Positions 10,212 to 22,900 of a stretch of DNA of 64,000 nt are shown here, piece by piece. The notes beneath the pieces were generated by a model. That model made no database searches, was not told the DNA's origin, and saw only the letters and a program-made list of their open reading frames with translations. The stretch's first letter is position 1. Each line of letters opens with the position of its first letter. Source of the stretch: Mesodorylaimus sp. YZB2_4 (taxonomy: Eukaryota; Nematoda; Enoplea; Dorylaimida; Dorylaimidae). The stretch covers positions 992,001 to 1,056,000 of the forward strand of contig JASANH010001537.1 in the NCBI GenBank assembly GCA_030248295.1. The letters run 5' to 3'. A program made the position numbers and the translations under genes.

Positions 10212-13150
10212 TTAATGTCTGCTGCTTTTCTCATCGTCTTTTCGTTCCTTGCTGCGCTTCCGTTTCTTCGACGACGACGATGAACGCTCAGAACCACGGC
10301 CACTTTTCGACGACGATTTCTTCTTGTCATCGTCACGACGACTCCTGCTGAAAAATTCAATCAGGCTCAATACAAAGTGCAGAAAAATGATTCGTGCCAA
10401 GATCGGCATCATTCCGAGAGGCATTTAAACCAAGAAGCTGCTAGCAATGGCTGGCGATCACCGAGCACCTGTGACACTGCCAGTCATGACGCCATTGCCA
10501 CCAGCTGTATAAGTCGCGTCTACAGACCCAGGTCGCAGTTCGAAACTACATCCTTACTATTGCACTAACCTCTTTTTCTTATCGTCGTCATCCCGTCCTC
10601 GTCGACTGCTTCCCCTGTCCCTCTCCTTATCACTGTCTCGATCGATCGGAGACCGAGATCGATGCCTGCTGCTCGAATGCCCGTGCGAGTACTTGCTGTG
10701 CCGTCCACCCGAATGCGGGCTTCGCGATCTCCTGTGCTCTATCCTCGGTCGTCCTCCGGGTGGGCCGCCGCCACTACCAGGCCCGCTACCTGGAGGAAAA
10801 CGAGCCTCGTATCGATCACCGCGTTCATCAGTATCGCTAAATAAACCGACAGTAATATGAGGACTAGAAAATCTAATTTCGTTCCAATATTACCTGCTTC
10901 TATCAGAATACGAAGCCGGACTGTGGGCGTCGGCCCTGGACATGTTCGGCTGCTGTTCGAATCCGCCAAATGCACCAGGTGGGGGGCCAAACCTAAAAAC
11001 GACCAAAATTGTACAGTACTCTTTCTTCCATTGCATTCATTTAGTACTCACCGCGGTGGCTGCATTTGCGGCCGCATTGGTGGCGGAAATCCAAACGGTC
11101 CTGGTGGGAAATGATGAGGTGGTAAACCAGGCGGAGGGGGATTACCGAATCCTGGTGGAGGGAGATTAGTCGGCGGGTTTCCGAAACCAGGTGGCGGGAT
11201 CGACGTGAACATCGGAGGTGGCCCGAATCTGTGCACGCCTGGCGGTGGTAAATTCGTGGGCGGTAATACGCGGGGAGGCGGGACCGACAAGTCGGGCACA
11301 GAGAAATTGACCGACGATGGGGGCACGCTCGATGCTATCTTGCTCAATTCTGGATTGGTCACCTGCGGAGGAACGTTGGCCATCGACGTGGGTTGTATCG
11401 GTGGTGGCGCCGACGGACGCGGTAACGGGTCCGAAGCGTTCGAGTCTTCATGATCGGCGGAGCCAGGCCGTGGTGGCGGAGTTCCGGGTGAACTGGGCTC
11501 CGAGTCGTACAGAGCCGATGGGTTATCGAATACTGACGTGACTTGCTAAAAGCAAACATATGACAACCAGAAACCCGACACACGCAAGCCATCCTACCTC
11601 AGCTGGTGTTGGTACCGCTGGCGTTAGTACCATAGCCGGTTTAGGCGGTGCTTGAGTGACCACGGGAGCCATAGGTTTCACCGCGCTTGGTACAGCAGGC
11701 ACCACCGTCCGTAATATTTGCTGTTGTTGATTTTCTTGTCTTTGAGATGGTGGAACCAAATTAATAATTTGAGTTGGTTGTGGCGTTGGCCGAGGGACCG
11801 CTTTTCCTTGTTCCAACGTAGGAACCTGCATCGGGGTTTGTTGATGCGGGGCCAATATTTGTCCACCAATTATGATCGGCGGTTGCGAAAAGTAAATTTT
11901 GTTTGCCTGCGCCGCTGAACCAAATTCTGCCCGTAACTTTTTCTGACGCTCGCAATACATTAACCACGTTTCTTCCGTGAATCCGTAATTAAAATAATCG
12001 GTAATATCGGCTCCAGGTTTGCGCCAAGGCTTATCTTCCAGTGAATTCATATCGACGTCGAATATTGAAGCCCCGTTTATTTGCGCAGTTGCATCGATAT
12101 CCAATTTCGACGTTGGTTTCGCCCCGACAGCGCCTCCTCGTCCTTGTCCAGGTCGGAATCTTAAAACGGAATCGTGCCAGTTTAAATTTGATGACGATCC
12201 GGTTCGCAAGTTCATTATGAACAAAAATACTTACGTAGTTGGCTGATTAGTGATAGCTCCGATTGTGATTTCGACATCGTCGTCGTCGTCGTCGTCATCG
12301 TCTTCTTGCGCTTCGCCTTCTCCGTCACCTTCGCCGCCTGAAGCAGCCGCTTCCACATGTTCTGCGCCTGCCCCGTCAATAACATCCGCTACTCCGTCCG
12401 TCCCGTCCTGAGTTTCGTTCTCTAATGGTGTCTGAAAAAAATGTTTACTATTGGCAAAGAAATATTATAAAAGTTTCGGAAACCGACTTAATTGCTACCT
12501 TATTCTTTAAAAATCAAAAAATCGGCATAGGCCTCTACCTACTGACATTGTACATTCAAATTGCCAGCACTGACCGATCCGCTTCAAAATTAAATAAAAT
12601 ATCAAGGGGTATTACGTGTTCAGCACCACGTCCTCACCGACCTCCTCAGTTTCCTCGCTGTCACCGGCTGTCACACCACTCCAAAAAGACACAGGACAAT
12701 TAACAAGTGTCTGCAGCAGGATTTAATATAAATTTGGGAGAAAAATATGGCGCTGTCCTATGTGGTCTACAGTATACTGCGCCACACATTACGATTCTCA
12801 ATAAGACAACGCGAGGCAACTTCTGACTGTCGATACAGCGGTCGGATCAGATCTTTAGATCGGTCTTTGCTGGAATCTGGGGAACCAATCACGAGTACAG
12901 TATACATACTTACTTTAAAAGGACAGTTTAGGCAGAACATCAGGTAAAACTCACAAACTGGTGCACTCATCTAAGCCAAATACATAAATTACCAAGCGAA
13001 ACTTACTCCCGGATCAGCGAACAATTCATCAGCCGCCGGTGCCGCCGTCACTTCGGCCATAGCATTTTGAGTCGCGGTCATGATCGCTTGCATTTCGTCT
13101 TCTTCCATTATTCCGGGTGGCAGCGGTTCTATCGATACTGGATCGTCCAT
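10212..13150 (-). CDS. FIP1L1: FIP1-like pre-mRNA 3'-end processing factor
   Basis: Subunit of the cleavage and polyadenylation specificity factor that links poly(A) polymerase to CPSF in the nucleus. Exons: 13150-13007, 12431-12235, 12159-11598, 11545-11052, 10992-10894, 10836-10570 and 10347-10212, giving 632 aa (human FIP1L1 594). Domain order: an acidic N-terminus with a nine-Asp run before VEITIGAI; the diagnostic Fip1 motif [18 protein letters not shown] (exon 3), which binds CPSF30; a Gln/Pro-rich middle; a Pro/Gly segment with PPPGFGNPP repeats; and a C-terminal Arg/Ser/Asp-rich tail ending in a basic Ser-Lys stretch. The short intron 12234-12160 is needed to bypass an in-frame stop, and it ends in TTTTAAG. 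The 575-nt first intron carries one copy of the family-C inverted-repeat element. Confidence 0.93.
12563..12880 (+). repeat. Inverted-repeat element family C (MITE-like), copy 1
   Basis: The left end reads CCAGCACTGACCGATCCGCT and the right end contains TAGATCGGTCTTTGCTGG, which is its approximate reverse complement. The interior shares several words with the element at 54285-54616 (TCCTCACCGACCTCCT versus TCCTCACCAACCTGCCT; CTCGCTGTCAC; ACCACTCCAAA; CAGGATTTAATA versus CGGGATTAAATA). It is inserted in the first intron of the FIP1 gene. Confidence 0.6.
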
Positions 13151-13793
13151 CGTTTCAATATTTTAGCTTTCTACGGCGATTCAAATTTTTAGGCTTTCAT
13201 CCCACCGAAAATTATCGGCCGGAAATTTGGAAATTTTTCGTTTCGGTACCATGTCTACAGTACCCCTGTCATCCGCGCACAGCTGTCACGTACCAACGCC
13301 GCTTATGACATTTACGATTTAGTGCGCGGGTGGTGTGGTGGTCAGAGTACGGTGTCGTAGAACCTTTGGCAAGGTCTGCGCGACTTGTGTAAAAGCCACC
13401 CTAATGAGCCGTATACCATTTGAAAGCTTATCCAAAATCGGATGTATTGAATCATTTTGGTAGTCCGTATGTCGACTAGATCATCTCTGACAGCCTTTAA
13501 ACGAGAATGGCAGGTTCATAACAAATCATTAAAGAGCTCAATGCGATTTTCAGGACTTTCGAACTCCGATACGAAGATTTTCTTTAAGTTTCATGCGCAT
13601 ATCGACTCTTTCCATGTTCTGTCAGCATTTTAGCTTCGACTTGATGGGCTCTCTTATGATGAGACGCATTTGTAGCAGACATTTACTGATCTGCCTGTGA
13701 TCCCTTGCCAAAGGTTATGGAGCACCCAGTACCATAGTCTTGACTGCCAATGTACCTATGACTGATCTGCAGTTCGAAGCACAATTTTTTTCG

Positions 13794-14583
13794 GGGCCAT
13801 CCTTAAAGGACGTCCACCCTGGGGGGGGGGGGGGGGGGGAAGGGCGGGGTTTAGCGGAAAGCGGACGGAAGTGGATGGGGGAGGGGGAGGCTGACGCCAA
13901 GTGGACGTCCACTTTGCAAAATTGGTAGGAGATATCTTGGAAAATCGACGTTATTATCATTAGTAAACTGGATATTAAATTACTAATATTCAAATAATCA
14001 AACATCGATCCAATGACTTTTCTTTGGATGACTCAGATCGCTTATATTCAAGTTTTTCAATACACTTCTCATCCTTTGGCTTCTGTTTTTCGCAGGCGGA
14101 TAAACAATTTAATTGGTGCTGCCAGTGTTTTTGTCGTTCAAATCAGGTGCCTTCTGTGATAGCCCAGCAGGCGTAGGAGAGGAAGTCGGCCGGATATACT
14201 CTGTCTTGGCGAGTTTTGCGACGACACCTGCCGCTGAAACATCAACCCGACGGGCTGACCCTTCCCAGGCAGGGGGATCGATTACTCTCCCCGCGGGGGA
14301 AATTTTGTTTGTGTGGTCCACTGGCGCCAGAAGATACATTCCGTCCCCGTCACCCGAGTGCGTCACTGGGATGTCAGAGACGATGCTGAGCTGCCAGCAT
14401 CGACTGATCCAGTGCTCAGTGCAGATCTCAATCTGGCTGATTCGATTCAAGAAATGAGATTCTAAAATAAGGCGGACGTCTTTAGCACAGCCCTCTCCAG
14501 CCAGCCCTGTTGAAGGTGGATAGGGGAAGGGGGTTGGGGTAAAAAAAACGAGTTTTTTGGTGGACGTCCTTTACGGATGGCCC
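13794..14583. mobile_element. 790-bp DNA element with about 25-bp terminal inverted repeats
   Basis: The left end reads GGGCCATCCTTAAAGGACGT followed by CCACC. The right end reads GGTGGACGTCC, TTTACGGATGGCCC, which is its reverse complement with one mismatch. A G-rich tract with a run of about 18 Gs follows the left repeat, and GGGGTAAAAAAAACG precedes the right one. No transposase frame is present, so the element is non-autonomous. A family-A repeat (14215-14300) and a family-C end-like word (14394-14413) lie inside it. I could not identify a clear target-site duplication. Confidence 0.7.
14215..14300 (-). repeat. Dispersed repeat family A, copy 3 (nested)
   Basis: TTGCGACGACACCTGC, CGCTGAAACATCAACCCGAC, GGGCTGACCCTTCCCAGG, then GATCGATTACTCTCCCC. 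It lies inside the terminal-inverted-repeat element at 13794-14583. The remaining 14584-15643 interval shows no recognised gene. Confidence 0.65.
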
Positions 14584-15643
14584 GTTCTTGGTCATGAACA
14601 GTCAAGGCATGAAGGGCGCTCGAACGAAAAATTCCGCGGAACAGAATGATCTCCGTTTTAAGTATAAAGTTAATAAGTAATTTAAGGCTAAGAATTTTGA
14701 ACCAAAAGAAGTACTTTTTTAAAATTTTGTTTAAAAAATCTTAAAACTCCAAAAAGACCAACGACTGACGCCGCTTTTACGAGTTGGTCTTGTTTTGGCG
14801 AGATATCTTTGGTGCTCTAGGGTCATTACCAAAAGTTTTATCATCAAACTTTTGGCTTTGATGGGGAGGAAGCATTTTTCTGGAACCCCAGGAGGTGCTC
14901 GGGAAGCTTCGTATCTCGTCTCATCGTCAGTCGCAGGCTTGGCCCCGCTCAGGATGCAGTATGGTCGCCTTTGTGTCAATGAACAGTAGGATCGAAACTC
15001 ATGCGGAAAAGTAAGATTACCTAAAGCTGTGTTTGTTCAAACTTGAATTTTATTGTCAATGATGCTCATCCAGAATTTTTAAATTCCCGCCATTTTCGTA
15101 TCTGAGCATCAGACTTACGCTGTGCGCAAAAGGGCTTTCATCTCCTCTTTTCGATATCATCTCCACCAAATTTAGAGTACAGTAATGTATGATAGATACA
15201 AGTTCGCTGCAACCTCGTTGTCGTAAGCTAATCGTTATTTAGCCATGCTAAACTGTGAAGTCATCGGGCCATCACATCGTCTACTAATTTACACAGTTGC
15301 AAAACTGAAGATGTGACTTTTCAAGTGCAGTTGTACCAGCCCCACGTTGTCCAACATAAGTCGCTGTCTGTTTCGAAAGCCACTTCGGCTGATAGCATAT
15401 CTAGACTTTTCGGGAAGTCTAGGTGCCAGCACTTTTTTCACGGCAAATCTTTTCGAGATGATAGGGGCAACTTGAATCGCAATTTTGTCACTGTGGGCCG
15501 AGTGCAGAAAGCTGGCTGGGAAATTAGCCTTGTGAAGGGAACCTGTGAACTGCCGATTACTACTGTACGTTCCCATGCGCATGCGTTACTTTATTACCTT
15601 TTTTAGACCCTACGAATCGACCTCGTCGCCTTACCGTCTCAAG

Positions 15644-17095
15644 ATGGCTACTTTGGCACGTCTTCCATTGATTCGCGCCATCGGCTCCCTGTCGTCTCGA
15701 ATTTCTTCTCGTTTTTCGCCTATCCTGCCTCGTTTAAGCACCTACTCATCGTCGAATTCCTTATCAACAGATGATGAAGCCATTTTACGCGAATTTCAAG
15801 AAAATTTTGTTGGCGGACGACGCATACAATTAACGACAAGTCTTCAATTTATCAAATCCGAAAATATGGATGCCGTTCCTATTTTCCGTGTAATGAATTT
15901 AGATGGCCAGATATTAAATGATGCTTACGATCCCAAATTCTCCATAGAAAAGATCGTGGATATCTACAAAAAGGTAAAACCTTATGTCTTCAATTTGCTT
16001 ATAAATTTGAAATTTGCACATTTTTAGATGTCTCTCTTAAATATCATGGACAAGATATTGTACGAATCGCAACGTCAAGGTCGTATTAGTTTCTACATGA
16101 CCAATTTTGGCGAAGAAGCGCTGCAAATGGGGTCTGCAGCTGCTTTGGACGACAAGGATTTAATATTTGGTCAGTACCGTGAAGCGGGCGTTTTATTGTA
16201 TCGAGGATTCCCGTTACAAAGTTTCATGGATCAATGTTACGGGAATCGAGACGATGTGGGCAAGGCTCGTCAAATGCCCGTCCACTACGGATCGAAAGAA
16301 CATCATTTTGTCACCATATCGTCTCCATTATCCACTCAAATGCCCCAAGCTAGCGGTGCCGCATATGCGTTCAAAGTAAGCTCCAATCTCACCCCCTTTA
16401 AAAAAATATCACTGATTTTTGCTTTTAAGCGTCAAAAAAACGGTTTGGTGGTCGTTTGTTATTTCGGTGATGGTGCAGCTAGCGAAGGCGATGCTCACGC
16501 CGCGTTTAATTTTGCCGCCACTTTACGGGTGCCAATCGTGTTTTTTTGTCGAAATAACGGTTACGCCATATCGACACCGACCGCTGAGCAATACGCTGGC
16601 GATGGTATCGCAGGCCACGGACCGGGCTATGGATTGACAACCATTCGTATCGATGGCAACGATCTCTTCGCCGTTTACGCGGCTACTCGCGAAGCGCGTC
16701 GATTAGCCGTCGAAGAAAATCGACCTACTTTGATCGAAGCCATGACTTATCGTCTCGGCCATCATTCCACTAGCGATGATAGTTCAGCGTATCGAACCGT
16801 GGACGAAGTGAAATTCTGGGACAAAACCGACCACCCCATTGGTCGATTAAGACGCCATTTATTATTGAAATCATATTGGAGTGAGGGAGAGGAAAAACGG
16901 TGGGAAACGGAAGCTAGAAAAATGATTTTAGAATCATTTGCGAAAGCTGAAAAGAAAAAGAAACCATCGCCATCAATTATGTTCTCCGATGTGTATTCGC
17001 AAATGACATCAAGTTTGGTCGATCAAGAAAAAGAAATGAGAGAACACGTGGAAAAGTACAAACAGCATTATCCGATTGATAAGTTTGATCCATAG
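15644..17095 (+). CDS. BCKDHA: Branched-chain 2-oxoacid dehydrogenase E1 alpha subunit
   Basis: Alpha subunit of the thiamine-diphosphate E1 component that decarboxylates the keto acids of Leu, Ile and Val in the mitochondrial matrix. Exons: 15644-15973, 16028-16375 and 16430-17095, 447 aa (human 445). The first 35 or so residues are rich in Ser, Arg and Leu without acids, a mitochondrial targeting peptide. The substrate and cofactor regions follow the family ([27 protein letters not shown]). The ThDP motif GDGAASEGD begins at Gly239 and ends in FFCRNNGYA. The regulatory phosphorylation loop [15 protein letters not shown] keeps the serine targeted by BCKD kinase. Both introns are exactly 54 nt. 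Intron 1 ends in an in-frame TAG, whereas intron 2 is stop-free and in frame. Confidence 0.96.
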
Positions 17096-17932
17096 GTGAA
17101 ATTTCTATCTTAGAAGTCCGTTGCGCATGCACAAAACTTCATTTTCCCTCCTTTCGATCATCCGATTTCATTGCAGAAGTCGGCTTTGTAGGTGGCCATG
17201 TTTTGGTCCAGCTGTTTAAAGATTGTAATTGAGTTGGATCATTGAGCAGGAATGACAGCGGGAGAATCCTTGTTTTAGAATAGCTAATTTGCTTGGATAT
17301 CTTATCCTAATCCTGGCTTAGTCTGCTACTTCATCATTTGCACACACGTCAGGCTAAAACTTGTGGTCTGGCCTGCTTTCTAACGCATGCAGGAACGGAA
17401 TTCCCCCTGTCGTATTTTCGATTTGCCATACCAAGCAACCGGGATCGATGTTCTGCTCTATTTATGACCAATGGCTAACAGAAATGTGATTTGTGATGGA
17501 TGCACAAATGATGAGGTACCAGGTAGCGGAAGTCTCGGATGAGATAAGGCATTTGAACCAAAACGGGGTCAGTTCGTGCATTTCCACCACCCACACAGTT
17601 TCGTGCTCGTCAGTTTTTGATTTCGCACATTTTTGACTCCATTTCGCACACAGCCGCCACCGACTCTAACATGGCCGCGTTGTTTTGTCATAAGCGAAAA
17701 GGGCGGGAATATGAAATTATGTGCTGTTTTGGTGGGCGATGCTTAGTGATCGTGCTGGTCGCGTCGTTCGTGTTTGTGTACGCGTGCAGTAGGGTCCTCG
17801 GATTAGAGTTGAATGTCGCTGTGATAAACTATGAAATAGTCGCGGATTGACTTGTCTGAATCATCTGTTATGACTGGTCCTATCTTAGTTTGGTCGTCTC
17901 TCGTGGTCAGTTCGTTCAGCTGTGTGTTTAGA
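17096..17932. other. Spacer between BCKDHA and APC10
   Basis: No recognised gene. A 59-codon frame at 17671-17850 encodes one hydrophobic segment (CLVIVLVASFVFVYA) and ends 83 bp before the APC10 start. It could be an upstream open frame of the APC10 transcript or chance. Confidence 0.35.
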
Positions 17933-19819
17933 ATGACGAGCATGACCAACACGCCGGCCAATGCGCCAAGTTCGACTTCGACTGGTACGAATACGACGAG
18001 CGGGGCCAGCCACGTGGTCTCCAACCTCCGATCTCTCATACCTAACAATTGTCGAGAAGTGGGCGGGCAGGCCATCTGGATATTGTCTTCGTGCAAAGCT
18101 GGTAAGTGCACCTTACTTGGCAGGGGAGGTCCCTCTGCCTATGTCGCATGGCGAGGGGCCTCCAGGTCCTGCCTGCGCTCCTGTACCCACCAGCCCTCAT
18201 TAATATGCCTGTACTGGGCGGGCACGGGGTTCAGCAGATGTCAGCGGTCTGCTGGCAAGACGATGAAAGTCGTGCCTTACTGCACTGTCGAGTACGGCGA
18301 GGTGAACACGGATGGCGTAACCAGCATTCTTGGCTTTCGCGAGATCGATATTCTCTCCAACCACTCCAGTTGATGTTTCAGCGGCAGGTACAGTCGCGAG
18401 ACTCGCCTTCCTCCAGTTGGAATTTTTCGTCCTAGCGACTTCAGTCTCTCGCATCCCCCGCCGCCTGGGGCGCTGGTTACAAACGGTTTGGATATTGATC
18501 GGCATGGAGGTCGGCCAGCACCACAGTACACCACCAAAGTACAATTTTCCTATGCCCACAAGCTGGTGCAGATGTGTGAACTACTTTGGTCAGACCTGTG
18601 ACATGTCAGGGTACGGGACCCCGCCCCCACCATCGAGGCCGCTGATGTGAGGCACCAGCATCGATAATGAGTTTAGCACAAGGATCAGCCATGCGAAAAG
18701 ATACAGTAGGAGGAGAGGGAGCAAAAACCAGGAAACTGAAAGACTACTGACCAAGATTCTGCTTCAAAATAAGCTGATGGTATGCCAAGCCTGTGCAAAG
18801 TCAGCATAAAAAACCTGAGCTGTGGTCCCGCGAGGCGCATGTTTTCGACAAAACCGCCAAGAATTATCTGAATTCCGCACTTTTCCAAGCGAACATTTGA
18901 ATTTCGCGCCAAAACTAATTTTGAAATTCGGCTTGTCAACTTTGGCTGGACATATTTGGTCTAAAAGTGTTTAAAGTTTGGTCTAATATCCTGCAGTGTT
19001 GTCAGTTTTTAAGTCACTTATGGCTAGATTTGTTTTCTCCCCTGTCTGTGACTTGGACCCAGTGCTCTGATTCAACCCTGACCCTCTATGAAATGAACCA
19101 CATCCCTCAGGCTGATGGTTCTATCCCTGGGCCAGATCGAAAGCGTGTAGGGCAACGTCGGGATGTAGAATCATAATTTTAAGATTTCCCGCCAATTTTT
19201 AAATGAATATTTAGCGGATAACACGTGGTTACATTAAAAAAAGCATCCTTTTTCTACTGTCTACACAGCTGGCATCAATATCGTGTGTGCCTCATTCCAA
19301 GAGGAAGGCTAGAACTGCTTACGCTTGCTTGCTGGTGAGCGCACGCCACTCGTTGCAGGTTACGGAGTGGACCAACTTCGCGACGACAACACGGACACGT
19401 ACTGGCAGTCGGACGGTCCGCAACCGCACTTGGTCAATATCCTATTCCGCAAGAAGACTGCGGTCTCTCACTTGGCCTTGTACACGGACATCAAGGCCGA
19501 CGAAAGCTACACGCCCAATCGTATCTCCATCCGAGCAGGGTCGCACGCCAACGATCTGACCGAGATGACACAAATCGAACTCAAGGATTCCATCGGGTGG
19601 ACAGTGATTCCATTAAAGACGGCCGTGCCAGCCGACGAGGGCGGCATGGGTGCCAACTGCACCCGGCCGATCCGAACATTCATGATTCAACTGGCCGTCT
19701 TGCAGAATCATCAGAACGGACGGGACACTCACGTCAGGCAAATCAAGGTCTTCGGGCCGGGCAACTGTCGAGTCGATTCGGGCATTGGTGGCATAATTCA
19801 CGGATACGGTTTGGTCTGA
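17933..19819 (+). CDS. ANAPC10: Anaphase-promoting complex subunit 10 (DOC domain)
   Basis: Substrate-recognition subunit of the APC/C ubiquitin ligase; its DOC domain helps form the D-box receptor in mitosis. Two exons, 17933-18101 and 19359-19819, are joined in phase 1, 209 aa (human 185). The DOC fold is clear: REVGGQAIWILSSCKAG, then YGVDQLRDDNTDTYWQSDG, QPHLVNILFRKK, DESYTPNRISIRAG, RTFMIQLAVLQNHQNGRDTH and RQIKVFGP. The start at 17933 is the first ATG giving a family-like N-terminus; 17945 is also possible. The C-terminus ends GYGLV and lacks the Ile-Arg tail that anchors human and yeast APC10 to CDC27. A final small exon may have been missed, but I found none. AATAAA lies at 19858. The 1.26-kb intron holds a family-A repeat at 18330-18430. 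The gene converges on ANKRD13, with 174 bp between stops. Confidence 0.92.
18330..18430 (+). repeat. Dispersed repeat family A, copy 4 (intronic)
   Basis: GAGATCGATATTCTCTCC, CAGTTGATGTTTCAGCGGCA, then GGTACAGTCGCGAGACTCGC, in the same order as the other family-A copies. It lies in the APC10 intron. Confidence 0.6.
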
Positions 19820-19993
19820 TCCAGTCCAGTGTACAGCTACTTTGGTTAGCTTAAGACAATAAATCTTGAACACAGGATAAAGGTACATGGGGAGGTTGTT
19901 CGGGCTGCCATCACAGTTGACAATGCCTCGATTACACAATACTTGGACCCAATCAGTCCCTTTTAAATAATCAATGCTAGTCCATGCCATCCA

Positions 19994-22900
19994 TTACATT
20001 TCTTTCATGGACAGCTCCAAGGCTTTGGCCAAGTCTTCTTCCTCCGTATTGACTAGACGACGCCTACGTTCCTCTTCCTCCAACGACATGGCCAACGCCA
20101 CTGCGAGATCGTCCGAGTTCGCTGACACGGGATTGGCCACCTCCACTCGGCCTTGAGGAACCACCTCCCCCACTCCCGATTCACCCAGCAGCATCGATTC
20201 GCGCAGACTAGCATCGATGGCCCTGAAACCGAGGTCAGTTACACTCTGCAGAGTGGCACCCTCATCCCCCCCACCTCTGCAAATCCAAGTCCTCAGTCGT
20301 AAATCGATTCATGAACGCCGCCGATTGTATAGCAGCCCCCGAATCCCTAAACGCCACTCCTTGACCGGTCGACTGCTGCTGCAGACTTTGTTGGATCGCA
20401 AATTGCAACAAGGCGTCGTCGTCGCTCTCGGCCCAACCAGTCGACGCGATAGTATCAAAATCTAAAACGGAATTCGTCTCGTTGACATCTGGCTAGTGTA
20501 CGTTCCCTTCTCGTCTGCACACATGTATGAGCATGTGAAACCCTCCCAGACTTGTTAGGGGGACCCCTGGAAGGCCCCTTTAACTGGATCTCAAGGTCCA
20601 ACATGTTTTTCTCCTACCCTCTGCAAATAAAATGATGGTTTCAGGATAAACGAGCATTTAAAAAGTAGACGGCAAGGTTTCACAAAATTCAAATTAAAAA
20701 TGACGAACCACTCAGCATCCCGTCCTTCCCTTGTAGGCACTCACCACGATGCACATATCCACTGGGAATGTCGAAGACCCTGCCGTCGACGACGCATCGT
20801 TCCTTGTTAGTACTATTATCCAAACTGGCCGTGGCCGCCCGATAAGTCACCAAATCGACCGGAGTCAATTTCGCATAGACATTATCGAATGTCACAGTCG
20901 CGGTCATCAAGTGAAATAATGGAATTTCTATAAAAAAAACACCGGAAAATTATTGATTTCCAAGCACACACAACTCAGCCACTCACCAATTTTGACTGGA
21001 AATCCCGACGGCAACTGCAATGTTATGAAATGTTTCAAACGAGCAAAATGAGAATTACTGGCAGCCATCAGATCGATAATCGGAGCCACCTGCAAATCAG
21101 TGATCACTACGATCAGCCCTGGAACGCTCAATCAGCCTACTTGATCCGGCAACGACAGAGGATATCCATCAGCCAACCACAAATGAGCAGCGAACTTGCG
21201 GCATCGAGCCGAGATTTCTTTCGGTTTCCCAACATCTCGTCCTTTCAAATCAATGAACGAATTGAAATACTCTTCGTAGGTTACATCGCCACCTCCCACG
21301 TGCACCTGAAATCTTCGTAAGTCCCTCGTGCCATCTATCAACTTCAAAAAACTTGAACCTGACTGGGAATCGAACCTCGACCCCTGTGCTACCAAAGGCA
21401 GCGGGTTCCATACCCACTCAAGGCTTAGGTTACTCACATCAGTGGCGGCACCTTGCAACCAGTTCATAATTGTTCCCAACGCTCCGCTGGTCGATCCCCG
21501 ATGCTGTTGCCTTCGCTGCACCTCACTCTTGTCCTCTTCCGATAAATGCTCCGTTCGCGTTTTTGTCACGATTTGCACATTGGACGCCGTATAGACCTGA
21601 AACAGACAAAATAATCATCGCTCATTCCGTCACCCTCACAACAGGTGAGGAAAAGCAGACGGTACGCGAGGGTACATGGACCCCCCCCCCCCCCCATGCT
21701 ACAAGACAACAAAAACCGCAGATAATAAATGCAAAACTAAAAAGGCGGGAAACCCGACAAACCCGTACACGCATACCTTGCACGTGTATCCACCGATGGT
21801 TTCCGTCTTCTCGCTTTGCAGACCCCAAAATCCGGAATATTTCCTAAACCAAAATCAATCATCCGTTCATTCGCCAGTCATCTGCGAGTACCTTTCAAAG
21901 GCGATATTCTCGATATCGACGTAGGTGGTCGTGAGTGGATTGGACAATTTGTTGGCCACCGCATCGCCGCTTATGGCGTACATCTCCGGTTTCTCCCCCG
22001 CCGCAGTGGCATCGTTCAATGGCATACTCTCGATGGAATAGGACTGGTCATCGTGATCAATTACGATCACCTCCGCGTTCACCCCGTCGGCTAGAAGCAC
22101 GGTCCCGGTCAGTCCTCGTCTCCCTCGCCTTCAACACACTTACCTGCCACCCTGAACATGAACGTCCTTTGGCCGTGTTTCCACTCATTGTCCTCGAATC
22201 CCAACAGACTCGTATCGATCCGCACGGCCGCACCTTTCTTGTACACTCGATAAGTATCGCGCGGACACATCTTGGCCAGAAAGGGAACTAAAATGAAAGA
22301 TCAATGCAAAAAATTCATCAATTCAACTATTTCAATCATACTCACTCCAACTGTGAAATTCCCATCGCATTTCCTGGAAGCATTGCATTTGTCACATATT
22401 GTTCAAAAAACAATCTTCTCATTCTCTGCTCACCACATAGAAATCCTCCTCATTAGCCAGCAATTTTTCCAACAAGGCCGCCGTCGCTCGCCTTCGTTTA
22501 ATGCTCCGTTGATAATCACGATAGCGCATGACCAACTGCACCATGTCCGGATTGCCGCTCGACACAGCCTCGTCCGTCACTGACATTCGAATCAACAAAT
22601 TCTCATAGCCACCTCGGCTCGTAAAAGAAGCAGCTCAGTATGATTGACTTACCAGACCAACCGTGACCAGTGTCGCACGTGGCATCGGCGCCAGCACGCA
22701 ACAGAAGTTCTGCGCAACTCATTCGATCCATGGCCACGGCCAACATCAGCGGAGTCCGCCCACGAGGGTCCTTCGATTCCAAGATGGTCTGCAACCAAAT
22801 CCTGTTTAGTTTTAGCTCCAAAACGCTTGGTATCCATGTCCTTTTATCAATATCTTGCTTGTGCAAAGATATAATGTATAAACTGTTTTTTGTGAGAATA

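Noticed and set aside
15289-15606. Overlapping frames on both strands just upstream of BCKDHA.
   Set aside because: Neither matches a known family, and they precede the clear mitochondrial-targeting start at 15644.
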